This document shows positions 25,816 through 37,450 of a stretch of DNA of 64,000 nucleotides, in pieces. The position numbers and the translations under genes were made by a program. The stretch is from Sphagnum magellanicum. Its lineage: Eukaryota > Streptophyta > Sphagnopsida > Sphagnales > Sphagnaceae. Position 1 is the stretch's first letter; the number at the start of each line of letters is the position of its first letter. The stretch spans positions 6,235,390 to 6,299,389 of the forward strand of contig CM038911.1 in NCBI GenBank assembly GCA_021904315.1, read 5' to 3'. The notes below the pieces were generated by a model, which saw only the letters and a program-made list of their open reading frames with translations, had not been told where the DNA came from and made no database searches.

Positions 25816-26622
25816 GAGATCAAAGGAAGAGAGGAATTGCATGAGACTGTGTGTGTGTTCGGATTCACCGACAGCATTCATATCTTCTTGAAACCTAAAC
25901 AAAGATGGATATGGCTGAAGTCGATCCGTCTGTTGAAGCATCTTCTTTTTCTTCTTCTTCGTCGTCATCATCTTGCAGGATTGTGTCCTCGCAAGAAGAT
26001 ACAAAGACTCAAAAGACTGTGCAGGAGTTCTGCAATTAGGGTTGTGATAATGGAGAAGTTGTGATACTTGAGATTCTGTGCTGAGATCAAAGGAAGAGAG
26101 GAATTGCATGAGACTCTGTGTGTGTTCGAATTCACCGACAACATTCATATCTTCTTGAGACCTAAACAAAGATGGATATGGCTGAAGTCGATCCGTCTGT
26201 TGAAGCATCTTCTTCTTCTTCTTCTTCTTCATCGTCATCATCTTGCAGGATTATGTCCTCGCAAGAAGATACAAAGACTCAAAAGACTGTGCAGGAGTTC
26301 TGCAATTAGGGTTGTGATAATGGAGAAGTTGTGATACTTGAGATTCTGTGCTGAGATCAAAGGAAGAGAAGAATTGCATGAGACTCTGTGTGTGTTTGGA
26401 TTCACCGACAACATTCATATATTCTTTAGGTGAGACCTAAACAAAGATGGATATGGCTGAAGTCGATCCGTCTGTTGAAGCATCTTCTTTTTCTTCTTCT
26501 TCATCGTCATCATCTTGCAGGATTGTGTCCTCGTAAGAAGATACAAAGACTCAAAAGACTGTGCAAGAGTTCTACAATTAGGGTTGTGATAATGGAGAAG
26601 TTGTGATACCTAAAATTCTGTG
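25816..26622 (+). repeat. Three ~270-bp tandem repeats carrying a serine-rich mini-ORF
   Basis: Units start at 25,816, 26,083 and 26,353 (periods 267 and 270). Each contains an ATG (25,905, 26,172, 26,447) opening a frame that starts MDMAEVDPSVEAS, continues as a serine run, then CRI and SSQEDTKTQKTVQEFCN. The first two frames are 44 and 45 codons and intact to the same stop. The third stops early, after the SS that follows CRIV. The serine run is encoded by a variable TCT/TCG/TCA tract, which explains the unit-length differences. The unit may be a captured exon that was later triplicated; no donor gene is identified. Confidence 0.8.
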
Positions 26623-26744
26623 TGTCTCCTGCTTTCCTGGTTTTGAGCTCTGTGGTCTGTAACTAGATCATCATCATCATAGGATTCGAGTGATCTGTCT
26701 GTCAACAAAATGAATCAAAGTCTGTCAAAATTTGAACAAAAAAG

Positions 26745-27249
26745 AAATAAAGATTGAGCTATTAACAACCTCAGAAAAGAGCATATCAATCAGGTATGTT
26801 ATCTTGGTTTATCAAGATCAATGAAACATATTTTGATCACAAACACAAAAGACATCAGAACTACACTTGATTTGGATTCAAGGACATTTATGACATCAAA
26901 CTCTCAAAATTTAAACACAAAAGACATCAGAAAAATATTGTCTCTTTTTGGGTCTACAAAATGAATCAAAGTCTGTCAAAATTTGAACAAAAAAGAAATT
27001 AAAGAAAAATTGTATCTTTTCAAGTCTCCATAATGAATCCCCTACAAAATGAATCAAAGTTTGTCAAAATTTGAACAAAAAAACAATTAAAGAAAAATTG
27101 TATCTTTTCAGGTCTCCATAATGTATCCCCAGCACAAATAAAGATTGAGCTATTGACAACCTCAGAAAAGAGCATATCAATCAAGTATGCTATCTTGGTT
27201 TATCAAGATCAGTGAAACATATTTTGATCACAAACACAGAAGACATCAG
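26745..27249 (+). repeat. Direct repeats preceding the RepHel gene
   Basis: A 114-bp segment occurs at 26,745-26,858 and again at 27,136-27,249 (period 391, few differences), both ending GACATCAG. Between them an ~88-bp unit beginning 'aaaatgaatcaaag' occurs at 26,958 and 27,046, with a partial copy at 26,707. The second 114-bp copy ends where the RepHel N-terminal frame begins, so its CATCAG end could be a splice acceptor. Confidence 0.75.
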
Positions 27250-27284
27250 GTCCTCCTCCCCTCGCATTGATGCAGCCAGGCAAA

Positions 27285-30200
27285 TGAATGTTGCCACCAG
27301 GCACGCTGCTAGGGCAGCTCAATTCGCTCAACAGCAGCAAGCAGCCAAGGAACAGGATGCCTCTGCCAGGCGTGCTGCCAGGGCAGCTCAGTTTGCTGAA
27401 CAGCAGCAAGCAACCAGGGAACAAGATGCCTCTGCCAAGCGTGCTGCAAGGGCAGCTCAATTCACTGAGCAACAACAAGCAGCCAGGGAACAAGATGCCT
27501 TTGCCAGGCGTGCTGCCAGGGCAGCTCAGTTCGCTGAACAACAACAAGCAGCCAGGGAACAGGGTGCCTCTGCCAAGCGTGCTGCCACGGCAGCTCAGTT
27601 CATTGAACAGCAGCAAGCAGCCAGGGAATAGGATGCCTCTGCCAGGCGTGCTGCCAGGGCAACTCAGTTCACTGAACAGCAGCAAGCAGCCAGGGAACAG
27701 GATGCCTCTGCCAGGCATGCTGCCAGGGCAGCTCAGTTCGTTGAACAACAGCAAGCAGCCAGAGAATAAGATGCCTCTGCCAGGCGTGCTGCCAAGGCAG
27801 CCCAGCCTGTTAGTCAGCGGCAAGCAGCCAGGCGAGGGGCTCGCGCCCGGCAATCTGGGAAGCAAGCCTTGCACACTGCGGATGAGGTGGAGGGGTTAGT
27901 GGTACACTCATTGGGTGCCATGTCACATAGGTGCACACACTGCAATGCACTCCGCTTTGAGCATGAAAAAAAGTGCACCACTTTGTGTTACGGCAGTGGC
28001 AAGATGTCTGAGTTGAGCAATGCTTTCCCCGCCCCTGCACCTCAGCCACTCAGAGATTTGCTCACCAGTGTGCCCAGTGAGCACCAGCCTTTGCCACCTG
28101 CCACTAAGGATTTCAAGCAGAACATTTGTGCATAAAACTCTGCATTACAGATGGCCTCAATGGGCCTGCACATCTATTCCTCGGAACAAGGGATCAACAT
28201 GATTGCCATCAAAGGGGCTGTGCATCACTTGCTGGGGCCTTTGCAGCCCGCCAAGCATGATGTGCCACAATTCGCCCAGCTGTACATCATTGATTCCATG
28301 GATGCACAAGTCATAGCACGCCTTGTAGCTTTGGGTGCTACAGGCGCTGCTTTGCATCAGCCAACTTTGGCGGGGCTATAGCAGATGTTGCATGATCACA
28401 ACACATTTGTGCAGCGTTTCAAACAAGTCATGGACATGTCCGCACACGACTTGCCTCAATGGGAAGTTATCATCAGGGTCAACGGCAACATTGACAAGGG
28501 ACGCTACAATGCTCCTACTGCCCCCAAAATGGCTGGGCTATTGCCAGGTGAGGTTCTTCAACAATGTGTACTACTGTGTTGTTTATTTGTTGCCATCATA
28601 CATTTGATGCAATGTTCCTCATTCATTGACATAAATGTTGTTGCTTTTGCACAGGCGACGGTGACGAGTCGGTTACAGGCAGGGACATCAGAGTGTGTGC
28701 ACGCGGCGGCGGGCTATGGAGGATCAGTGACCTACACCTGCTTACGATCCGCTCCACTTTGTGTTGTTCCACCCTCATGGTGAGCTCGGCTGGCAGCTAG
28801 GCATGCCCCATGCTGCTGTTGCCCCTGACCGTCGGCAAGCTACTAGCGGGGAGGAGGAAGGTGATGCTGGGCATGTTGCAGCAGATGTAGAGCTAGCACA
28901 ACCTGCACAGGATGATGGCAGCGAGGAGGAAGGTGATGTTGAGCATGTTGTAATAGATGCAGGGCCAGCACAACCTGCACAAAGCAAAAAAATCACTGCA
29001 CGGGAGTGGGCTTGCTATCACATGCAAGATAGGAACCCGGCATCGCACGCCCTCTTTGTGTATGGCAAACATTTGTATCAAGAGTGGGTTGTTGACCAAT
29101 ATAGCAAAGTGGAATCACAACGGCTGTTTTACATATGCAACAACCAAGGCCTTTGCGTGCTGCAATTTATGGTGCCATGGCTGATGCAATTGCCAATAAT
29201 GACGCCAACATCGACAACCTAGGCAGGCTCTTTGTATTGCCATCTTCATTCATTGGTGGCCACCGACACATGGCTCAGTTGTACCAAGATTCCATGGCCA
29301 TTGTCCGCCAATATGGCAAGCCTGATTTGTTCATCACCATGACTTGCAACCCCAAGTGAGAAGAGATTATCAGCGCGTTGAAGCCTGGCGAGATTGCCAA
29401 TGACCGCCCTGATTTGGTCACATGCATTTTTTTTGGCAAATTACAGCACTTGTTGGACGAGCTTTTGAAGAAGGGCATTTTTGGCAAAGTGGTGGCTAAC
29501 ATTCATGTCATTGAGTGGCAAAAGAGAGGCCTGCCCCATGCACACATTCTGCTCATTCTGCACTCCGATCATAAACCACGAGGGCCTGATGAGTATGACC
29601 GCATGGTGTCTGCAGAGTTGCCTGATAAGGATGCACACCCCACTCTTTTTGAGGTCGTTACAAGTTGCATGCTGCATGGCCCCTGTGGCACCATCAACCC
29701 ACATTGCCCTTGCATGGCTGACAGCGTTTGTTCAAAAGGCTACCCTAAGGCCTTCACAGAGCACACCACCAACACCACTGACTCCTACCCAATTTACCGC
29801 TGCCGAGATGATGGCCACACATTTGAGCGGTAAGTGTGCTGGCAATAGGACCATGCATTTGGATTGATAACATGCACGACTATGCTGCCATGCTTACGCT
29901 TATTGACCTGTGACACCGCTCACGTAACAACTGCTGTTTGGCTACTATTGCTGCAGGGGTGGGTTTGCCTTTAACAACCATTGGGTGGTGCCCTACAACC
30001 CGTACTTGTCCCTGTTCTTCAATTGCCACATCAACGTGGAGGTCTGCACCTCCGTCGCGGCTGTCAAATACCTCTACAAGTACGTCTACAAGGGCCATGA
30101 CCGTGCACAGGTGGACGTTGGCCCGATGGACGTTACTGCACCTGATGGCGCTACGCCCACTCAGCCACTCATGCAGGATGAGATCAAGATCTAACAAGAC

Positions 30201-32716
30201 GGCCGGTATGTGTCGGCTTCTGAGGCTAGCCATCGTCTATATGGCTTTGATCTGCACAAGGAGCACCCCAATGTCGTTCGGCTTGTTGTGCACTTGAAAG
30301 GGCATCAGACCATCCTGTTTCAAGAGGGCACTGATGTTGCGGCCGTACTTAACCGGAACCCTCACACAACTCTAACTGCATGGTTTGCATTGAACAAAAC
30401 AACACGGGAGCATCTTAATCCATCTGCACTATTGCACTTGGCTCTCAACACGCTTTACCATGACTTTTCACGCATTGCCACATGGAAAAAGAAGGAAAAG
30501 CAATGGACACTCCGCACACGGACGCCAGGTCTGCTACCTGTCGGCCGCATGTACTTTGTGCAACCCTTCGAGGGGGAGAGGTACTTGTGTCTTTTGTTAC
30601 ATCATGTGCCTGGGGCTACGTCTTTTGAGGACCTAGTGTGCACCAACAGGCACTTGCAACATCCCACGCAGCACGCATCTTTCAAAGAAGCATGTCAGCA
30701 GCGTGGTTTGGTGCAGGACGATGCTAAGTGGGCCTAGTGCATGGAGGAGGCTGTAAGCATGGCCAGTGCATCATGCCTCAGGGCATTGTTTGCTGCCTTG
30801 TTAGTGTTCAATGCTGTTGCAAACCCATTGGCTTTGTGGGAGCGCTTCAAGGACGACATGGCAGAAGACTTCCTTTATCAAGCACGCCAGGTTGGTGCTT
30901 AGCTCTGCCTGTGTATGGCTCTGCATGTCAGTTTGCCTTGCGACTTTGCATGGTCATGGTTTGCATGTTGTTCGACGCTCAATGCTCACTATGTTGTGTG
31001 TGTGCTCCTATAACGTGCAGGGCGAGCCAGCGCGACAATTCGATGCTGCCATCCAAGACATGGTGCTGCGGGAGTTGGCACTGCAGTTGGCACACCTCAA
31101 CAGCAGCCAGGGCTTGGCAGCATTTAGCTTGCCAACGCCTGCAGCCCAGCTTGCGAGTGCTGTGGTGGCAAACGAAATTGCCAAGTATGACGTGGCAACG
31201 CAAGCAGCCATGCGAGATGAGCATGTGCCGCAACTTAACCCTGAGCAACGGGCTGTCTATGACAATGTCATGGCCGTTGTCGACCGCCGTGCATTTTTTT
31301 GTCGATGGCCCTGACGGCACTGGTAAAACCTTTCTCTACAGTTGCTTGCTGAGCACCGTGCGCGCACAGGGTTAGGTCGTTGTTGCTGTGGCATCGTCTG
31401 GCATTGCTGCATTGCTGTTGGACGGAGGCCACACTGCACACTCACGTTTCAAGATCCATGTGCAAGGCCTCAACAGCACGTCCACATGCTACATCAGTAG
31501 GGACTCTGAGCTGGTAGCACTTTTGCAAGCGGCTGCGCTCATTGTGTGGGATGAAGCTGTCATGATGCACATGCATGTTTTTGAGGCTGTCAACAGGTCT
31601 TTACAGGACATCATGGCTGTCGTTAACCCAGCATTCAAGTTCCTGCCCTTTGGCGGCTTGGTTGTGGTGTTTAGCGACGATTTTTAGCAAATTTTGCCTG
31701 TTGTGCCCCGCGGCACCAGGGGAGATGTCGTCGCTACAGCTTTGAACCGTTCCAACATATGGCAACATGTGCGTGTATTCAAGTTGCACACCAACATGCG
31801 CATGCAGAGGTTGCTGGCTCAGGGTGGGGCGCATGCACAGGCAGATGCCACACGGCAGTAGGCATTTGCTGATTACTTGCAACGTGTGGGGGAGGGCGCA
31901 AAGCGCGTGTATCCCTCTGTTGGTGAAGACTCCATTCTTATTCCTCATGACATGTGCTGCAATGGCCCTACTATGGCAGATTTGATTGAAGAAGTGTATG
32001 GCACTCTGTCATCTATTGTTGAGTATGCTACAAGATCTGCATACATCATTGAGCGTGCAATTCTTACACCTTTCAATGAAGATGTGGATGCACTCAATAA
32101 ACTCATCAATGACAAATATGCATTCACAAAGCACGATGGCTCGCCCGCATAGCACCGCGTGTATTACAGCGCGGATTCTGTGGTGCATGGGGAGCAACAT
32201 GGCATTTACCCCACTGAGTTCTTGAACATAGTCAGTTTTTCGGGCGTACCACCCCATGAATTACATTTGCAGGAGGGTTGTCCCATCATATTATTACGCA
32301 ACATGACCAGCGGCCTGGCTAATGGTACCAGGTTCATTATCATTCAACTCATGCAGCATGTCATTGAAGCAGAGGTGGCAACAGGTCCTACAAAGGGCCA
32401 ACGAGTGTTCATTCCACGGCTAAGCATCACACCTTCAAACACAAAACGAATGCCTTTCACTCTGCGCCATCGCCAGTTCCATGTGCGCCCTACATTTGCC
32501 ATGACCATTAATAAGGCGCAAGGGCAAACATTGAAGATGGTCGGCATTTTTCTGCCCAAGCCTGTATTTACACATGGCCAGTTGTATGTGGCCATGTTGC
32601 GCATTGGGTGCCCCGAGGGGGTGAAACTACTGGTTACAGATGGGTGGAAAGATGTTCATGAAGATGCACTTGTTGGTGTGTACACTCGCAATGTTGTTTA
32701 CATAGAGGTGTTGTAA
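27285..32716 (+). pseudogene. Helitron RepHel gene (rolling-circle initiator plus Pif1-like helicase), broken
   Basis: Order along the plus strand: 23-residue repeats (27,305-27,850); Cys cluster CTHCNALRF...C; Rep region with LFVYGKHLYQEW, GHRHMAQLYQD and PDLFITMTCNP; the HUH motif GLPHAHILL (about 29,528); the tyrosine motif KYLYKYVYKGHDR (about 30,066); then helicase with Walker A GPDGTGKT (about 31,305), SGIAALLL, LIVWDEA, VFSDDF.QILPVV and a C-terminal INKAQGQTL motif (about 32,508). Rep would nick and join single-stranded DNA, and the helicase unwinds it. Three GT-AG introns restore the family reading exactly: 28,548-28,654 (PG|DGDE), 29,830-29,956 (FER|GGFAF) and 30,891-31,020 (QARQ|GEPA). 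At least half a dozen stops or frameshifts remain, including TAG/TAA codons within the 23-residue repeats. Confidence 0.9.
27305..27850 (+). repeat. 69-bp tandem repeats encoding a 23-residue coiled motif
   Basis: About eight units with exact 69-bp period (GCTGC... at 27,305, 27,374 and so on) encode AARAAQFAEQQQAAREQDAS plus three basic residues. The last unit decays into an arginine-rich stretch. The motif is rich in Ala/Gln/Arg/Glu and should be helical. Because the unit length is a multiple of three, several shadow frames on both strands stay open and should be ignored. Confidence 0.9.
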
Positions 32717-32743
32717 CATGATTGTGCAGACAGTAGGGCTGGA

Positions 32744-32770
32744 GTGGCATAGCCACGGGTTACCCACTAG
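32744..32770 (+). terminator. Helitron 3' terminal hairpin and CTAG end
   Basis: Five-bp perfect stem (GTGGC 32,744-32,748; GCCAC 32,752-32,756) with a 3-nt loop, then GGGTTACCCA and CTAG. This is the replication-terminating structure typical of Helitrons; a transcriptional role is not implied. Confidence 0.85.
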
Positions 32771-32832
32771 TTTGTTTTGAAAATTTGAATGTCAACAATA
32801 ACACACATGTTGAGCCATTGAAGATTAGTAAT
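32771..32832 (+). repeat. Right copy of 62-bp direct repeat flanking the Helitron
   Basis: Begins at the first base after the Helitron CTAG. It matches 25,417-25,478 at 51 of 62 positions with no gap. Confidence 0.85.
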
Positions 32833-33853
32833 CATTTTTTCCCCCATTATTTTGCTAATTAATAATTTTGTTAGATGGGACTAAATGAGGCTTTAGCCTT
32901 TTGCAATTTTTTTATAAAAATAAATAAAGTCGGAGGAAAAGCATACAACTAACAAAGCTTTTATAAAAATAATTATTTTAGTTCATTCACTAAAATTGTT
33001 GATTTTTGTAATCACAATCTTTATTTATTAGAAGTTGTTAAATATTTGATTTATGTTCAACTAGTTTTTTTTTCAAATTTAGCATCTTAATGTTTGCATG
33101 GATCACTATGGACATGCTTATATATTTTCCAATTTTTTTATTTTGCTACAATATAAATGAATAAACCAAAATAAATGGGTTTGTGGAAAGGTTTGAATGG
33201 TTTACAAAAATGATATCTTGGATTTTCTTGAACTATTGATTTGAATTTACAAACCTTCTTTTTTTACAAACAAAAATGAATGGTCATTATTGGATTAAAC
33301 AAAATTAATCTCTCTTCTTGCTACACAAACCACTTGCTTGTGGATCAAGTCATTTTGGTTTAATCATGTGGAAATTTCTTCACATATTGTAGAATAAAGT
33401 TGTTTGGGCAAAAGATGCCTTTAATATTTTACATTATGAAAAAAATCTCACGAGGAAGAGCACACCTACTTAAAACATCACAATGGAAAAAATTGCATAT
33501 TGTTTGCAAATTTCAACAAAGAATGTTGAAAAATTGTGTCTTGATTTTGTAAAAGGAACCATGCAAATGCAATTTGTGTGAAGAAAAGGAGGAAGGTGGA
33601 ATTTTAGGGTTTCATGAAAAACTTTTTCTACAACTCAATTATCAATTGTAAAGAGTGGTATCATGGATGAGGTTTAAATTTCAAACAAATGAATTGGTGA
33701 TCAAGCTTTGAATATCACATACTTCAAAATTATATGTATGTAAATGTTAGAATTGCTAAGAAGCACGTCCCTAGGGTTCAAGGTTTAGGGGCTAGGGACA
33801 TCCATAGTGTCCTTCCTCACATCCCAACTCTTGAATTTATTTTTATCAACCTA

Positions 33854-33884
<31 letters not shown>

Positions 33885-34490
33885 GGTTTTAGGTTTGAAT
33901 TTACTTGTACACCAATGAAAAAGCAAAGAAAGACCCTCACATCCTTTTGGAGTCCTCCAAACATCCCCCTAGTGTCCCTTTGCCATCTTCTTAGTGCATT
34001 TTCATTGTGTATTTGTTGTTACCTTGGCACTCCCTCCCCACTTTCCAGTCATTATTTATTGTCTCATCAACATTCCTAACTTCCCCCCTTGTCCCCTCAA
34101 CATTTCCCATCATCCCCAAGATGTTTGGCAAGAGCCCAACATTACCAAGCCTTCCCACAACATCCCAACATTCGGCTCGCTATAAACCCAGTGTTGTCGA
34201 ACCTTGCTACAACATGTTAGTGTTGTATTTGTCACGATCTCAATATTGTTTAACCTTCCATCCACCATCCAATTTGCCATTTATGGAGATGTGTGTCAAG
34301 AAACAACAAACCTTAAACTCACTTGTTGTTTTTAAACACACTCTTGTTTTTAAACACACCCAATTTGGTCCCAATGTTCATATTTAAAAAATCACAATTT
34401 CTTTCATTTCCACTCATGCCCATTTGAGTGAATCAAGGACAATCCCCTCATTAGAATGATTGTTTATTTCCTCCAGTACAAATTCTACAA
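32833..34490. other. Intergenic, no supported gene
   Basis: A+T-rich, with an (ATT)n microsatellite at 33,855-33,884. No coding signal that I recognise. Confidence 0.6.
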
Positions 34491-36440
34491 ATGTGCATGA
34501 AATTGCGAACATCACTCATAGTGTTTTTTTTTGCCACTATTACTTTTCCTCCTACAATTTGGATTTTTTATTATTTAACAATGAACGATGAACCCAATAA
34601 CCTAAAAAACCTTAACTTAAGTTTAAAGTTTAAAGTTTTGAGCCTAAATTCCATGATTACACATAACGAAAATGACAATTTGAATAGAAATGAAAGTGTG
34701 AATGGAAGTTCGAACATTGATTCACAAAAGCAAAAGGTGGACATGGTGGTGGAGTCTTAACAAATCATATGAAAACATGAAAAGGCAAAGGCTAGATGGG
34801 AAAATGACAAAGGTAGGCTTCAAAACAAAATGTTTTGCAAAGATTATGTGATGTAGTACAATTTTGCTCATTATTGGTCAAAAATAACAATTATCAAGTG
34901 CTAAGAATACCAAAATGAACATCAACACATGCTACCATCCACAATTCAAAACATTCATCAAAATGTTTGAAAGACATTGTGGCATAATTCTAGAAGATCT
35001 AAAAGCAAAAATAACATGAAACCCAATGGATGGATATAGATGTATCATGCAAATTTGTTTTGGATGTGAATGTGGATTGGACATTTGAACCTAAATTTTG
35101 ATCCTAGCACATAACCAACTATAGGAACCACAATTGTGACACCACGAATTCAAGCTAACATGGATGTGAAGATGTTCATCTAACAAAGGCATCAAATGGC
35201 CATTGTCCAACAACCAAACCTTTCACTCATCTAATCAAACAGGGAGTAGCAAGGGGCAAACACATATTTCTTTGAACCCATTGTCATGGTAATAAGATCA
35301 ATTGATGTTGGAAGAATTGGGGTTCTCTATCAATGTATGGAGAAATTTGCCAATATCCATGCTTGCATTTGTTAATGGAAAACGCCCCCAATAAGCTCAA
35401 CAACATTGCAAGTTCTTCACCATTGCTTATTGAAACAATAATGGAATCATGTAACTTGGCCCATTATTAGCTAAAATTGACTAAGGATGAAATGGAATGT
35501 TTAACATTGGCCTTTGAATGAAATAAAAGTTAAAATCAAAATCTCATTTGGCACAACATAACCTTCCACATGCAAAATGATGTGTTGTAGAAAACCAATG
35601 GGTTTGCCCCTAAGAAACCAAGGTTTACCCCAACTTAACAGCCCATTATTTTGGTTGTTGACCAACTAGACATGTTGCATGCCGCATGGGTGGACAAGGG
35701 GTTCAAAATGGCCACATATGGAAACAATAACCTATAGTGAAATTGGAGGAAAATTCCTAAAGTCAATTTCATGTGGGGTACAAAATCACTAAAGAATGAA
35801 GTTACTTATCCAAAAATATTCAATTTTTTCAAAAATGAATTTTTTTGTTCCATATGTCAAACACCATATGGGCCTAAAAGAACATACCAATTGCATAATT
35901 ATAAACACTAGTACCATTTCAAATGCTTTCTTCAACTATCAATGACACATAGAAGTTGTTGCATATGCTACACGTCTTTCCATCCACATTGGTATGAAAG
36001 CATTAGTCGATAAAAGTGGATGCCATCTACTAGCCATACATCCATCTCATGGATGGCAAGTGGTCCATAAACCAACCAAGAACCGAGGAACAATGCAAAC
36101 CTTAATTGGGTTATTGAGATTGTTCCATTAAAACTTTATCCCCAATTGCCCCAATAATTCAACGGTTGTTATGGTCCAAGCCCACCATCTCTAATTAGGG
36201 AGGTTTTTCACCTACTAGGTCATTATTTGATTCAAGTGGCAAACATATTAACTTGCAATCACCTTTGAAAGAGGTTGCAAAGTTCCAAGCCCAACATTAC
36301 GAGGTTAGGTTTGCAACAACTATTGGATGTGAATGTGTTGCCCATTGAACTAGGAACCAACAGCAACAATGAACATGATCAAGGTCCCAATAATGCCCAT
36401 ATATTTAAATGGGATGTCGAATTGGTGGCAACCTAAAACA
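34491..36440 (+). mobile_element. Relict ORF with a RING-like cysteine cluster, probably from a mobile element
   Basis: Collinear protein-like text survives on the plus strand, best between 35,470 and 36,090. It runs KLTKDEMECLTLAFE, then CxxC at 35,846-35,857 (CSICQTPYGPKRTYQLH), a His/Cys pair (H..YHFKC), and CCICYTSFHPHWYE ending about 35,990. The spacing resembles a C3HC4 RING or treble-clef zinc finger. Near 36,260-36,430 more conserved-looking text ends in WDVELVAT. The frame is broken many times. I believe similar ORFs are multicopy in non-flowering plant genomes, which suggests a transposon cargo or gene family relic, but I cannot name the family. The 5' limit (34,491) is uncertain. 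Confidence 0.5.
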
Positions 36441-36470
36441 AATTTAAATGATTTGTGATTTGTAATAAGG

Positions 36471-37450
36471 TGTAATGGAAAATGGGGTTACCCTAACTTT
36501 TGAGCGCCCACTAATTAGGGAGCCTAATTGACGTTTCTTTGAGCTGTTTTGTGTCTGTGACGGCCGCCTTTGCATTACATCTGCATGGGTTGCACCTTGG
36601 TTGAGGATCTGTGACGGCTGACTAAATGGGAATGGAGTCTGTATGGCGGCTCCGAATTATGATGAAGGATCGTGCTGCATTTATGAAGGATGGCGGTTTG
36701 GAAGCGTGAGGAGGAAGCCAAGGCGATTGGGAAGGAAGATCGAACCATATAAAAGAGAGGCGTTATTAGGAAGATGGAAGCAGGTGAGGATTTTTGGGGT
36801 CTGATGTAAGAGATATTCTGTTTGCAGAAGAATGGAACGATTGTTAGGAAAGGATAGTGTGTAGAGGTTAGTGAAGTAGGATAGGAGCTGTGGAAATTCG
36901 GTCTTTTTTTGGAGCAGAAACATCTGTCTGCGTAGGAAGCCGACGATGTTGAGAGAAGGCAAGTAGAGTCGGGCAGAAGGAAAGGAGAAGATTCAATAGC
37001 TCGGTAGCAAGGAGTTGGTAGCCATGATCATGATCTTCCGTTGCGTCTGATGTATGGTTCAGCTCGTTGCTGCAGGAGTTCCTAGGAGAGAGAGAGAGTG
37101 TTTTGAGGAATGATCAGGCCCTCTGGTTGTGAGGAGTTGAAGTTTGAGGGCAATGATTGTGCTCTCGGACTATGTACATAATCTGATAATGAGAATCCGG
37201 GTATTTTCTTGAGTACATTCATTTGTGAGGCATGATCAGAGTCGCATTTCGTGTCGAGTTTTGTGTTGCTGAGTCTGTTGCAGCTCGGATCGAGCTGGAT
37301 CGGAGATCGGGCAGGTAGGCCGTTCGCAGATAGGATGGGATAAGTGTACATGGATGTGAATCGGACTGTCAAAGTGTGAGTACCCAGGGTCTGAGGGGGG
37401 GTGCAGCGCATTGGGCTGTAGGTTTCTTGGACTCGCTCTTTTTGGTTACA
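36471..37450 (+). mobile_element. Probable solo LTR
   Basis: A block with higher G+C than both flanks starts TGTAATGG and ends GGTTACA, giving the TG...CA ends with a short inverted match expected of an LTR. It is flanked by AAGG on both sides (36,467-36,470 and 37,451-37,454), a possible 4-bp target duplication. A TATA-like ATATAAAA lies near 36,748. No internal retroelement sequence is attached. The family is not determinable; fossil. The right flank reads GGTATCTG, vaguely like a primer-binding site, so a truncated element is an alternative. Confidence 0.45.

Larger units (their letters stand above)
25501..32770 (+). mobile_element. Helitron with both termini, autonomous type but broken
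   Basis: The element begins TCTTATATATTAAA after an A at 25,500. It ends with a hairpin (GTGGC-ATA-GCCAC, 32,744-32,756), a 10-nt spacer and CTAG (32,767-32,770), followed by T. This matches the Helitron rule: insertion between A and T, 5' TC, 3' hairpin plus CTRR, no target duplication. A subterminal inverted repeat near the 5' end (GTCCGGGC at 25,538 and GCCCGGAC at 25,560) is also common in plant Helitrons. Inside are three ~270-bp tandem repeats, other direct repeats, and a RepHel gene with rolling-circle initiator and helicase domains. Stops and frame changes in RepHel show this copy cannot encode its own transposase. At 7,270 bp it is within the usual size of plant autonomous Helitrons. 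Confidence 0.88.

Noticed and set aside
27305-27850. Regular repeats that could suggest a CRISPR-like array
   Set aside because: Units are contiguous with no unique spacers, encode protein, and lie in a plant Helitron.
27209-27899. Long open frames on the minus strand and in a second plus frame over the Helitron repeats
   Set aside because: They arise because the 69-bp unit is a multiple of three and lacks stops in several frames. Only the frame joined to the Rep domain matches the RepHel context.
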